A DNA stretch of 6,700 nt from Bacteroidota bacterium (GTDB lineage: Bacteria > Bacteroidota > Bacteroidia > B-17B0 > B-17BO): assembly GCA_025356715.1 (NCBI GenBank), contig JANXRU010000150.1, positions 1-6,700 of the forward strand. Reading direction: 5' to 3'. The position numbers and the translations under genes are program-made. A model generated the notes under the pieces. That model was not told the DNA's origin and did no database searches. It saw nothing but the letters and a program-made list of their open reading frames with translations. Positions within the stretch are counted from its first letter, which is position 1. Every line of letters begins with the position of its first letter. This document shows, in pieces, positions 1-6,311 of the stretch.

Positions 1-780
1 ACGGATAGTATTAGTTATGCCGAACGTATCCAACGAAGTTTTTTAGCAACCAAAACCTTGTTAAATGAAAACTTAACAAACTACTTTATTATTTTTAAAC
101 CAAAAGACATCGTTAGTGGCGATTTTTATTGGGGAACTGTAATTAAACCAAATAATGGAGTAGATGAAAGCCAATTCTTATTAGCAACAGCTGATAGTAC
201 AGGGCATGGAGTTCCGGGGGCTATTATGAGTATTTTAAATATTGCGTGTATCGAAAATGCTATTAAAGATGGGATTACCGAACCTGCCGAAATACTGAAC
301 CATACCCGAATTAATATTATTGAACGTCTTAAAAAAGATGGAAGTATTGATGGAGGAAAAGACGGTATGGATTGTAGTTTAATTTCTTTTGATTTTAAAA
401 ATAGCAAGCTTACGTATTCAGCATCCAATAATCCTATCTGGATTGTTCGTCAAAACGATAGTAATGATGCTGAAATTATTGAGTTGACTCCAGATAAAAT
501 GCCAGTCGCTAAACACGATTTTGATAATATTCCATTCACGCAGCATTCTATCAACTTACAAAAAGGAGATATGGTGTATACTTTAACCGATGGTTTTGCC
601 GATCAATTTGGCGGATCAAAAGGTAAAAAGTATATGAGTAAAAATTTAAAAGAATTATTAATAGCCAATGTACACTTGCCTGTAAATGAACAAAAAGCCA
701 TCATCGAAGATGCCTTTAATAATTGGATAGGAAACTTTGAACAAGTAGATGATGTAACATTGATAGGAATTAGAATTTAA
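1..780 (+). CDS. SpoIIE/PP2C-family serine phosphatase, C-terminal part (5' end outside window)
   Basis: This is the catalytic end of a PPM/PP2C-type phosphatase of the SpoIIE branch, which removes phosphate from Ser/Thr of regulatory proteins such as anti-sigma-factor antagonists. The reading frame is open from base 1, giving 259 visible residues, so the true start lies upstream; the TTG at 58 is internal. The first residues (DSISYAERIQ) match the helical linker that joins sensor modules to the phosphatase domain in Bacteroidota signalling proteins. Metal-binding acidic motifs are all present: SGDFYW (visible residues 39-44), ADSTGHG (64-70), DGMD (121-124), TDG (196-198) and a final VDD (249-251), so the domain appears intact and active. 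Relatives often carry TPR, seven-transmembrane or beta-propeller sensor regions N-terminally; which one applies here cannot be seen. No substrate (STAS) or kinase gene is visible beside it. The gene converges on the monooxygenase gene 60 bp away. Family call is secure; substrate is unknown. Confidence 0.93.
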   Translation, partial: TDSISYAERIQRSFLATKTLLNENLTNYFIIFKPKDIVSGDFYWGTVIKPNNGVDESQFLLATADSTGHGVPGAIMSILNIACIENAIKDGITEPAEILNHTRINIIERLKKDGSIDGGKDGMDCSLISFDFKNSKLTYSASNNPIWIVRQNDSNDAEIIELTPDKMPVAKHDFDNIPFTQHSINLQKGDMVYTLTDGFADQFGGSKGKKYMSKNLKELLIANVHLPVNEQKAIIEDAFNNWIGNFEQVDDVTLIGIRI

Positions 781-811
781 AAAAACAATTAAATGAGCTC
801 CATTTCATTTG

Positions 812-844
812 TTAACTTTTAAAAATGTTTTAGAGGTAAGTTAA
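812..844. terminator. Weak stem-loop between convergent genes
   Basis: Arms TTAACTT (812-818) and AAGTTAA (838-844) are perfectly complementary. Inside them TAAAA (820-824) can pair with TTTTA (828-832). The structure sits between two converging genes and overlaps the stop codon of the minus-strand gene. The plus strand after it is T-rich. It could end transcription of the phosphatase gene, but the stem is all A/T-rich and interrupted, so this is a tentative call. Confidence 0.25.
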
Positions 845-2292
845 ATATCATTTTTATTTTTAAACCAGCCTCTTGGCTTATTACCCTCTTTAAGTACAAT
901 GTCAGAGTGCAGAAACTCCGCAGCTTCTGCTGAATCCTTCACTTTGGATGCACTTCGTTGCAGCATGTCAGTTTCAAACTCTGTTAATACACATTTTCTT
1001 AACCCAACTTCCTTCCAATTTGATAAGGGCCTGCATCCTTTTGAAATTCCCCGTGCCAGTGCTAAAGCATCTAATAGCGCTTGATTAGCGCCTTGTCCTT
1101 TAAATGGACTCATAGGATGTGCCGCATCTCCAATCAATGTAATAGGAAGTCCTTTCTCTAATAAGGCCAAATCGAGTAGGGCTCTATCGTAAACAGGATA
1201 ACCAGAAACCTGAGCAACAGACGTTGCTGCTAAAATTTGTGGAATAGGATCATGCCATGGAGTTCTTTTGCAGGCTTCATCCTTGAGTGCTTGAGCTCCT
1301 TGTGCACTCAACTCTTTGGCATCTTTTTCTGGCATAGGGAAACTTAATTGCCACATAACTGAATCTGCCGCATAAGGCATAATATAAATTCGTTCATTAC
1401 CATTAGCCGTTTGAAACACAGTAGCCGAATCTAATAAAGAATTTTCAAAACCTTTAAGATTTTCTAAAGGACAAATCCCTAAAATCACAATACAACCTAA
1501 GTACCTCAAAGGATTAGCGTCTTCACCAATCAATAACCTCCGCACCGAACTACGAATTCCATCTGCACCCACCAAAAGATCTGCCTTAGCGCGTTGCATT
1601 TCACTCCTCACTTGAAAAGTCAATTCCAAACCTTTACCCTCACCACAGTCTTTAAAATCTAGTAACTGATGATTCCATTGCACTGCTTCCTGTACTCCAA
1701 GTTGCTCAAGCAAAGCTAAGCGCAACGACTGTCGAGCAATGTGTATATTTATTCGTTTATTAGATGTTTGTTCAATTAATGGTAGCCACTTTCTAATTCC
1801 CCATTCACCAATTATTTTTCCTTCAGTAGTATGTACGACGTGTCTTGTTGAAAACATACCTTTTTCTAAAGTAATAATACCTAACCCTTCTATGGCTTTA
1901 CTTGCTTGTTGCAATGTGAGTCCATAACCCTGAGAGCGAACATCAAAACTACTATCACGCTCATAAAGCGTAAATGGAATACCCCTATGCAAACAAGCTA
2001 CAGCTAAAGCAACGCCTCCTATACCACCACCAATAATAGCAATGTGTGGGTAGTTTTCATTATCCACTATAGGTGGCGTAGCAGAACTAACTAAGCCAGA
2101 TCCTTTACAATTCAAGCACTTATAAAGATGGGGTTTAGGACGGATGGGAGCAGCTTCTTCAGTCTGCGTTTTTTCGAATTGATGTAAGGCCGTTTGATAG
2201 CCAAGTCGCACTTTCTTCTTAACCTTTTTACCTATTTTACCAAGGCCATAACATTCTAGGCAAATAGTCCAATATTCTTCTTTATGGGTCAT
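841..2292 (-). CDS. FAD-dependent monooxygenase with N-terminal CxxCxGxG zinc-finger module
   Basis: This 483-residue protein belongs to the group A flavin monooxygenases (UbiH / salicylate hydroxylase / PHBH-like), which use NAD(P)H and O2 to hydroxylate an organic substrate. The body shows the family signatures in order: Rossmann GGGIGG (88-93) with the ribose-binding acid in YERD (E111); GADGIRSSVR (242-251), the DG motif; and GDAAHPMSPFKGQGANQAL (388-406), the FAD-pyrophosphate/ribityl motif. The first ~80 residues are an addition: CLECYGLG (C11, C14) and CLNCKGSG (C59, C62) are two DnaJ-type CxxCxGxG repeats that could bind one zinc ion, joined by a basic segment. No signal peptide or membrane segment is seen, so it is probably cytoplasmic. 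The ATG start is preferred because the first cysteine motif begins only ten residues in; no Shine-Dalgarno is seen, only an A-rich leader. It stands alone, with a 209-bp gap upstream and no pathway partner, so the substrate cannot be inferred. Monooxygenase call is firm. Confidence 0.93.
   Translation of the reverse strand: MTHKEEYWTICLECYGLGKIGKKVKKKVRLGYQTALHQFEKTQTEEAAPIRPKPHLYKCLNCKGSGLVSSATPPIVDNENYPHIAIIGGGIGGVALAVACLHRGIPFTLYERDSSFDVRSQGYGLTLQQASKAIEGLGIITLEKGMFSTRHVVHTTEGKIIGEWGIRKWLPLIEQTSNKRINIHIARQSLRLALLEQLGVQEAVQWNHQLLDFKDCGEGKGLELTFQVRSEMQRAKADLLVGADGIRSSVRRLLIGEDANPLRYLGCIVILGICPLENLKGFENSLLDSATVFQTANGNERIYIMPYAADSVMWQLSFPMPEKDAKELSAQGAQALKDEACKRTPWHDPIPQILAATSVAQVSGYPVYDRALLDLALLEKGLPITLIGDAAHPMSPFKGQGANQALLDALALARGISKGCRPLSNWKEVGLRKCVLTEFETDMLQRSASKVKDSAEAAEFLHSDIVLKEGNKPRGWFKNKNDI
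2095..2262 (-). other. DnaJ-like zinc-binding module (two CxxCxGxG motifs) within the monooxygenase
   Basis: Residues 11-66 of the monooxygenase hold two CxxCxGxG motifs separated by a Lys/Arg-rich stretch of about 40 residues. In type I Hsp40 proteins four such motifs bind two zinc ions; two motifs with four cysteines would be enough for a single site. The motifs are seen directly. Zinc binding, and any role in folding, partner binding or redox sensing, is inference. Confidence 0.7.
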
Positions 2293-2351
2293 TAAAATGT
2301 TGTTGTTTTAATCTTTTCCAATTTTTAAAGTTACTATTTTTCTCTTTTCAA

Positions 2352-2492
2352 TTGGTATTATACTAAACTGATATTATAAAGTATTCCAATAGTAGGTAGT
2401 CATGCTGAAATTGATTCAGCATCTGTTGAGACCCTGAAACTAGTTCAAGGTGACGAAACTTTGGACTATATATAATTTGCATTTGGTATTAT
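2352..2492. repeat. 10-bp direct repeat TTGGTATTAT flanking the REP-like element
   Basis: TTGGTATTAT occurs at 2352-2361 and again at 2483-2492 in the same orientation, enclosing the double hairpin. A 10-bp exact match in a short A/T-rich gap may be chance, but its position on both sides of the hairpins is suggestive of repeat-unit borders or an old insertion footprint. No transposase remnant is visible between the copies. Confidence 0.35.
2399..2454. repeat. REP-like element: two tandem hairpins
   Basis: Two adjacent stem-loops lie in the gap between the monooxygenase and receptor genes. Hairpin 1 (2402-2422) has perfect 8-bp arms, ATGCTGAA and TTCAGCAT, with a 5-base loop. Hairpin 2 (2431-2451) has arms ACCCTGAA and TTCAAGGT with one mismatch and a 5-base loop. 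The outer ends GTCATGCTGAA and TTCAAGGTGAC are also complementary at 9 of 11 positions, so a nested fold is possible. From general knowledge, similar 'gtcatgctgaa...' / 'ctgaa..ttca..gtgac' sequences occur as scattered intergenic repeats in Bacteroidota genomes. It lies downstream of the receptor gene and may shape its mRNA 3' end. Only one copy is visible, so repetition in this genome is inferred. Confidence 0.6.
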
Positions 2493-2501
2493 TATCTTTC
2501 C

Positions 2502-5000
2502 TTAAAACTTCAACTGAAGTTTTACATTCAATTGGCGTTTGGTTAAATAATTAGGTACCGCGTATTGGCGGTTGGTTACATCCGTTATCCAAGTATAAGA
2601 AACGGTGTTGTCTATTTGCAATAAATTAAACACTTCCAAGCTAATAAACATGCCTTTTAAATGATGGAAAGGATTCGTTTTTGCAATATTATGGTTCTCT
2701 TTTATAACTTGATAAGCAAAGCCAATATCAACCCTTCGGTAAGGAGGCATTCTAAATATTTGCATCCAACGCTCATGGTTAGGAGGCCCAAATGGTAAGC
2801 CTGTTCCAAATTGTAAATTCAAATACATTTTACAAGATGGCAATTTTGGAATATAATCTTGAAAAAACATACCAAAGGTTATCCGCTGGTCAGTAGGGCG
2901 GGGGATATACCCCGGATATACCACAGAACTATCAACCGCTTTGGTATTAAACGTATAGCCTTTTATAATCGTATCACCATCACTATTAAAATAAGTTACT
3001 TTTCTATCATCCAATATATTCTCCATCGATTTTAAATAACCAATAGTTGCCCACGATTCCACTCCTTTAATAAATTCTCCATTAATTCTTAAATCTATTC
3101 CCGTGCTATAACCCACCGAATTATTTTTAGCAAAATAACGAATACGTGTATTATCAATTTCGTAAGGAATTAAATCCTTCATGTCTTTATAATATCCAGC
3201 TAAAATAACTTTAAAGGGTCTTTTCCATAATCTGAAATTATAATCGGCCGATAATAAATAATGCACCGATTGTTGTGCTCTAATATTTGGATTGATTTGT
3301 CCATCAAAGCCCCTCATTTCTCTATAAAATGGTGGTTGATAGTAATAACCATAAGATGCTTTAAATAAAATATCGCGTTTCCAATTTGGTTTAAAAGATA
3401 AGGTTACCCTTGGCGAAAAAACGGTTTGTTTATTATAATCCCAATAATTAGCCCTTACACCTGCGGTTACAGCTAATATAGAAGAATCTCTTAAACGCTT
3501 GGTATATTTATATTGTAAGTAACCTTGCACACGATTACTTTCTAAATTAATTTTTGTTTTAACAACATCTATTAAATTAATAGAGTTGGCGTTATACGGA
3601 CTTACGTATCCAGCAGAATCTATCGTACGCCATTCACTCAATTTATCTTGTATAGATTCGTGTTGATAACGAATACCCCACAACAATTCACTATTTTTTC
3701 CAATTAATCGCGTACCCTTATGTTCTACATTAATAACGGTGGCATTAATACTGTTTCTCCCGTTATTTAAAAACGTTCCAATGCCTCTGTTAAAAGCAAC
3801 TTGCCCAAAATTATCTTTACCAAAATCTGCCTCTAACTGGTCAATGTAGTATTGCCCTTGAACCGTATATTTTTCTTCCTCTTGTGCATTGTAGCCTGAC
3901 GCTATAAGTTTTAATTTAGTACGAACGTTTGGTCTAAACGTGGTAGAAATCCCACTCATAAAAGTAGTGTACTGTGTCAACTCTTGGCCATCAAAATAGA
4001 TACTCAACTTCACGGCATTGTTTACCGTTCCAAATGTCGTTTCGCGGTTAGCAGGCACTACTAGGTATTGGTTGCTAGCTATATTTCCTAAATATTCAAT
4101 AGTCCATTTTTGATTTAAAGTGAAGGTTAAAAAAGTTTGAACATCATAAAACCGGGGTTTGTATTCACCTTTTGTATCCAAGCTTTTTAATAAATAAGCA
4201 TTGGATTTGTAGCGAGAACCAATGCTCCAAGCCAAGACTCTGTTTTTAGAAACACCTTGTAAATGTAAAGCACCTCCCATTAAACTTCCACTTACGGTAC
4301 CGCCAAATTTTTGAGGTTTTTTATACGTGATATCTAATACCGACGACATTTTATCGCCATACTTTGCTTCAAAGCCTCCTGCCGAAAAATTAATATTACT
4401 CACCATGTCTGGGTTTGCAAAACTCAATCCTTCTTGTTGGCCACTCCTTGCTAAAAACGGACGATACACTTCAATGTCATTAACATACACTAAATTCTCG
4501 TCAAAGTTTCCACCACGAACAGAATAACCACTTGTAAGTTCGTTATTACTACTCACACCCATTTGGGTTTTAATAATATCTTCTAAATTTCCAGTTGGGC
4601 TTGGGATTTGAAAAATATTTTTAGGATCAATAGTCGTCATTTCTACATCACGTTTTGTTTCATGCACAACTTCCACCACACCAATCACATTTTTAGCATC
4701 CAACTTCGGACTAAAGGTTATTTTATCACCTTCCTTCGCATTTATTTTTTTATTGAGTTGCTTATAGCTCAGGTTAAAGATAGATAAGGTAACTTCCTTA
4801 TTAGCAGGTATTTCTAATTTATAAAACCCATTAGCGTCAGTGGCGGTGTGCATAGATCCATCTTCTAAAATGGCTACTTCTACATTAGCTAGTGTTACGC
4901 CATCTGAGTCTTTCACAATACCAGATACGGTGGCATTTTGTGCCGACAATGTTAGGGCAGATATAAAAATAAGAAAAGTATAAACAGTTTTTTGTAACAC
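2502..5000 (-). CDS. TonB-dependent outer-membrane receptor with carboxypeptidase-regulatory-like domain
   Basis: This 832-residue protein is a TonB-dependent transporter that would import a ligand across the outer membrane using energy from TonB-ExbB-ExbD. Domains in order: a signal peptide (about 1-20, hydrophobic, ending LSA before QN); a carboxypeptidase-regulatory-like beta-sandwich (about 24-100, SGIVKDSDGVTLANVEV and DANGFYKLEIP); a possible TonB box near VIGVVEVV (105-112); a plug domain (about 125-228) with GYSVRGGNFDENLVYVNDIE; then a beta-barrel running to a terminal phenylalanine (LNVKLQLKF), the usual end for BamA-mediated insertion. The start is GTG: an in-frame TAA lies eight codons upstream with no ATG between, and GTG yields a well-formed signal peptide. 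Length is shorter than typical SusC proteins and no SusD gene is adjacent, so a glycan-uptake SusCD pair is not supported. The ligand (siderophore, metal, vitamin, peptide) cannot be told from sequence. No Fur-like or other operator was recognised upstream. Confidence 0.95.
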   Translation of the reverse strand: MLQKTVYTFLIFISALTLSAQNATVSGIVKDSDGVTLANVEVAILEDGSMHTATDANGFYKLEIPANKEVTLSIFNLSYKQLNKKINAKEGDKITFSPKLDAKNVIGVVEVVHETKRDVEMTTIDPKNIFQIPSPTGNLEDIIKTQMGVSSNNELTSGYSVRGGNFDENLVYVNDIEVYRPFLARSGQQEGLSFANPDMVSNINFSAGGFEAKYGDKMSSVLDITYKKPQKFGGTVSGSLMGGALHLQGVSKNRVLAWSIGSRYKSNAYLLKSLDTKGEYKPRFYDVQTFLTFTLNQKWTIEYLGNIASNQYLVVPANRETTFGTVNNAVKLSIYFDGQELTQYTTFMSGISTTFRPNVRTKLKLIASGYNAQEEEKYTVQGQYYIDQLEADFGKDNFGQVAFNRGIGTFLNNGRNSINATVINVEHKGTRLIGKNSELLWGIRYQHESIQDKLSEWRTIDSAGYVSPYNANSINLIDVVKTKINLESNRVQGYLQYKYTKRLRDSSILAVTAGVRANYWDYNKQTVFSPRVTLSFKPNWKRDILFKASYGYYYQPPFYREMRGFDGQINPNIRAQQSVHYLLSADYNFRLWKRPFKVILAGYYKDMKDLIPYEIDNTRIRYFAKNNSVGYSTGIDLRINGEFIKGVESWATIGYLKSMENILDDRKVTYFNSDGDTIIKGYTFNTKAVDSSVVYPGYIPRPTDQRITFGMFFQDYIPKLPSCKMYLNLQFGTGLPFGPPNHERWMQIFRMPPYRRVDIGFAYQVIKENHNIAKTNPFHHLKGMFISLEVFNLLQIDNTVSYTWITDVTNRQYAVPNYLTKRQLNVKLQLKF
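2503..2524 (-). other. Hairpin spanning the stop codon of the TonB-dependent receptor gene
   Basis: Arms TAAAACTTC (2503-2511) and GAAGTTTTA (2516-2524) form a perfect 9-bp stem with a 4-base loop, read on either strand. On the receptor mRNA the stem includes the last codons and most of the TAA stop. There is no U-tract after it, so it is not a canonical intrinsic terminator; it could still act as a 3'-end structure together with the hairpins further downstream, or reflect coding sequence by chance. Confidence 0.4.
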
Positions 5001-5071
5001 AGATTTAATAACGGCAATTAGTTACAAATATTGTAAAAAGAAATGGATTTAAGTGTTCTTAATACATAAAA

Positions 5072-5102
5072 AAACCTCGAAAGAGATGTTCTTTCGAGGT
5101 TT
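5072..5102 (-). terminator. Intrinsic terminator of the T9SS-protein gene
   Basis: A perfect 13-bp inverted repeat (arms AAACCTCGAAAGA at 5072-5084 and TCTTTCGAGGTTT at 5090-5102) encloses a 5-base loop. On the minus strand the stem is followed by a run of seven Ts (plus-strand As 5068-5074, partly in the stem). It begins 22 bases past the stop codon of the 5125-6153 gene, so it almost certainly ends that transcript and separates it from the receptor gene. Confidence 0.9.
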
Positions 5103-5124
5103 AAAAATAATTACAAAAAAATAG

Positions 5125-6153
5125 TTATTGCACTACTATTTTTTGAGTTCCTTGAGCGTGATTGCCGTTAACTTTTACCGTATAAATTCCAGCACTTAAG
5201 TCTTTAACATCAATAGTTTCGCTATACATACCTGCTGTTAAGTTAGGCTTGTTTAAGCTTTTTACAATTTGTCCTAAGTTATTTAAAACATCAATTGTAT
5301 AAGACTCATTTTGAGTTAACACAAAATGAATTGTAATATCACCCATTGTTGGGTTTGGGTAAGCTTTAAAAATAATATCGTTTAAGTTATTTTCTTTAAC
5401 ACCTAAAACAATGGTAGATAAAGTAGATACATTGTCTATATTTTGACTAAAGCCAGCAGCTGGTAAACTAGCAAACGTATGGTCTACAACAAATACAGGC
5501 CATTTAGAAGAACTATGATAGTAGTTATATCTTACTTGATTAATTGTACCATTAAAAAATCCACCAATAACAAAATCAATATTTTGAATGGTTTTAACAC
5601 GTAAACAATTAGAAAATGAAACAACTCCATTTAAATTCAATGTACCTGTAGCGTCTCCTGTAGTAACAATAGTACTTGTAAAAGTACCAGTATTTGTACC
5701 AGAAGAAACTGCTCCTGCTCCATTGTCGTTATTCACATATCCCATACTAACTGGATAAACTGCTACTATAGCTGAATTGCTGTTATAATTTAATACAAAC
5801 TGCCCTGCATCTAAACCCATTAGCTCGTATTGAGTAGCTGTTGATTTGAAGTAAGTTTTGTTACCTGCGCTATGCTCTACAATAGTAGTTCCTGGGTAAT
5901 TTAAAGCCGTTACATCAGCTGCGGTTGATACATAAGTCGTGGTATCTACAAGCCCCGATTCAGAAATTCCTGTAACATTCCAAGTAACACCTACGCCAGA
6001 AATATTCATTGGTAAGGCATTAGTGGTATCAATTTGATTGGTTTTGTAGGTTTCTCCAACGATAGGCTCGCTGTTAGCTTTTGTTAAAGAAATTTGTGCA
6101 CTTGCTTGATTAATAGCAAATACAAATAATGCAAATAAGTAGATTTTTTTCAT
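5125..6153 (-). CDS. Secreted protein with T9SS type A C-terminal sorting domain, passenger of unknown function
   Basis: This 342-residue protein is predicted to leave the cell by two steps. A Sec signal peptide (1-19, MKK start, hydrophobic core, ASA before Q20) takes it to the periplasm, and a C-terminal T9SS sorting domain (about 262-342) directs it across the outer membrane. The sorting domain shows the usual landmarks: KAYPNPTMGDITI, LNNLGQIVKS, LTAGMYSETIDVKDLSAGIYTVKV and a short basic end (QKIVVQ). Such domains are normally removed by the PorU sortase, often with attachment to surface lipopolysaccharide. The passenger (about 20-255) is rich in Thr, Ser, Asn and Val, looks all-beta, and contains one cysteine (C183). 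I recognise no catalytic or binding motif in it. The ATG start fits the signal peptide. A TAnnTTTG promoter element lies about 30 bp upstream and a strong terminator follows, so it is probably monocistronic. Confidence 0.9.
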   Translation of the reverse strand: MKKIYLFALFVFAINQASAQISLTKANSEPIVGETYKTNQIDTTNALPMNISGVGVTWNVTGISESGLVDTTTYVSTAADVTALNYPGTTIVEHSAGNKTYFKSTATQYELMGLDAGQFVLNYNSNSAIVAVYPVSMGYVNNDNGAGAVSSGTNTGTFTSTIVTTGDATGTLNLNGVVSFSNCLRVKTIQNIDFVIGGFFNGTINQVRYNYYHSSSKWPVFVVDHTFASLPAAGFSQNIDNVSTLSTIVLGVKENNLNDIIFKAYPNPTMGDITIHFVLTQNESYTIDVLNNLGQIVKSLNKPNLTAGMYSETIDVKDLSAGIYTVKVNGNHAQGTQKIVVQ

Positions 6154-6182
6154 GCTGTTTGAATTTAGGTTTATTGTTTACC

Positions 6183-6190
6183 CAAAGATA
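6183..6190 (-). promoter_or_regulatory. -7 promoter element (TAnnTTTG type) of the T9SS-protein gene
   Basis: On the minus strand the sequence reads TATCTTTG, an exact match to the Bacteroidota housekeeping -7 consensus TAnnTTTG. It lies 29 bases upstream of the ATG at 6153, implying a leader of roughly 20-25 bases. A TTTG on the minus strand at 6205-6208 is a possible -33 element, but the 14-base spacing is shorter than usual, so only the -7 element is well supported. Confidence 0.6.
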
Positions 6191-6236
6191 AAATATTTTC
6201 AGCTCAAAGGGTTATAAAATCTTATTATTAATAAAT

Positions 6237-6286
6237 AACGACTTTCATACTTTTCTTATATGTAAAAGGAAAGTATAAAAGTCGTT
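6237..6286 (-). terminator. Long imperfect hairpin, probable terminator of the 6312-6700 gene
   Basis: Arms at 6237-6255 and 6268-6286 pair over 19 positions with one mismatch and one G-T wobble, around a 12-base loop. It starts 25 bases past the stop codon of the minus-strand gene at its right. The minus strand beyond it is T-rich (TTATTTATTAATAAT) but has no clean T run, so termination is likely rather than certain. Its distance upstream of the 6183-6190 promoter fits a role as a boundary between two transcription units. Confidence 0.6.
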
Positions 6287-6287
6287 C

Positions 6288-6305
6288 AACTCCTAGAGTT
6301 TTTTT
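6288..6305 (+). terminator. Small hairpin followed by a T run on the plus strand
   Basis: AACTC (6288-6292) and GAGTT (6296-6300) form a 5-bp stem with a 3-base loop, running straight into seven Ts (6299-6305, two of them in the stem). Read on the plus strand this has the form of a minimal intrinsic terminator, right after the long hairpin. No plus-strand gene lies upstream, so it may only block antisense transcription or be chance. Confidence 0.25.
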
Positions 6306-6311
6306 AATGTT

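Noticed and set aside
126..428. Open frame of 100 codons on the minus strand
   Set aside because: Lies wholly inside the phosphatase catalytic domain on the opposite strand; its translation is low-complexity Ile/Ser/Pro-rich with no family features.
899..1927. Two short plus-strand open frames (899-1084 and 1739-1927)
   Set aside because: Both are antisense to conserved motifs of the monooxygenase and have no recognisable product.
2326..2351. Possible promoter for the monooxygenase gene (TAACTTTA with a TTG 15 bases upstream, minus strand)
   Set aside because: The final G of the -7 consensus is missing and the spacing is short; in this A/T-rich gap such matches are expected by chance.
4327..4527. 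Open frame of 66 codons on the plus strand
   Set aside because: Antisense to the conserved plug domain of the receptor; no independent coding signal.
2502..5000. SusC of a polysaccharide-utilisation locus
   Set aside because: The protein is shorter than typical SusC, and there is no SusD, glycoside hydrolase or regulator gene within the window.
5025..5032. Possible -7 promoter element for the receptor gene (AATATTTG on the minus strand)
   Set aside because: Only 7 of 8 positions match TAnnTTTG and no TTG lies at the expected distance upstream; too weak to annotate in A/T-rich DNA.
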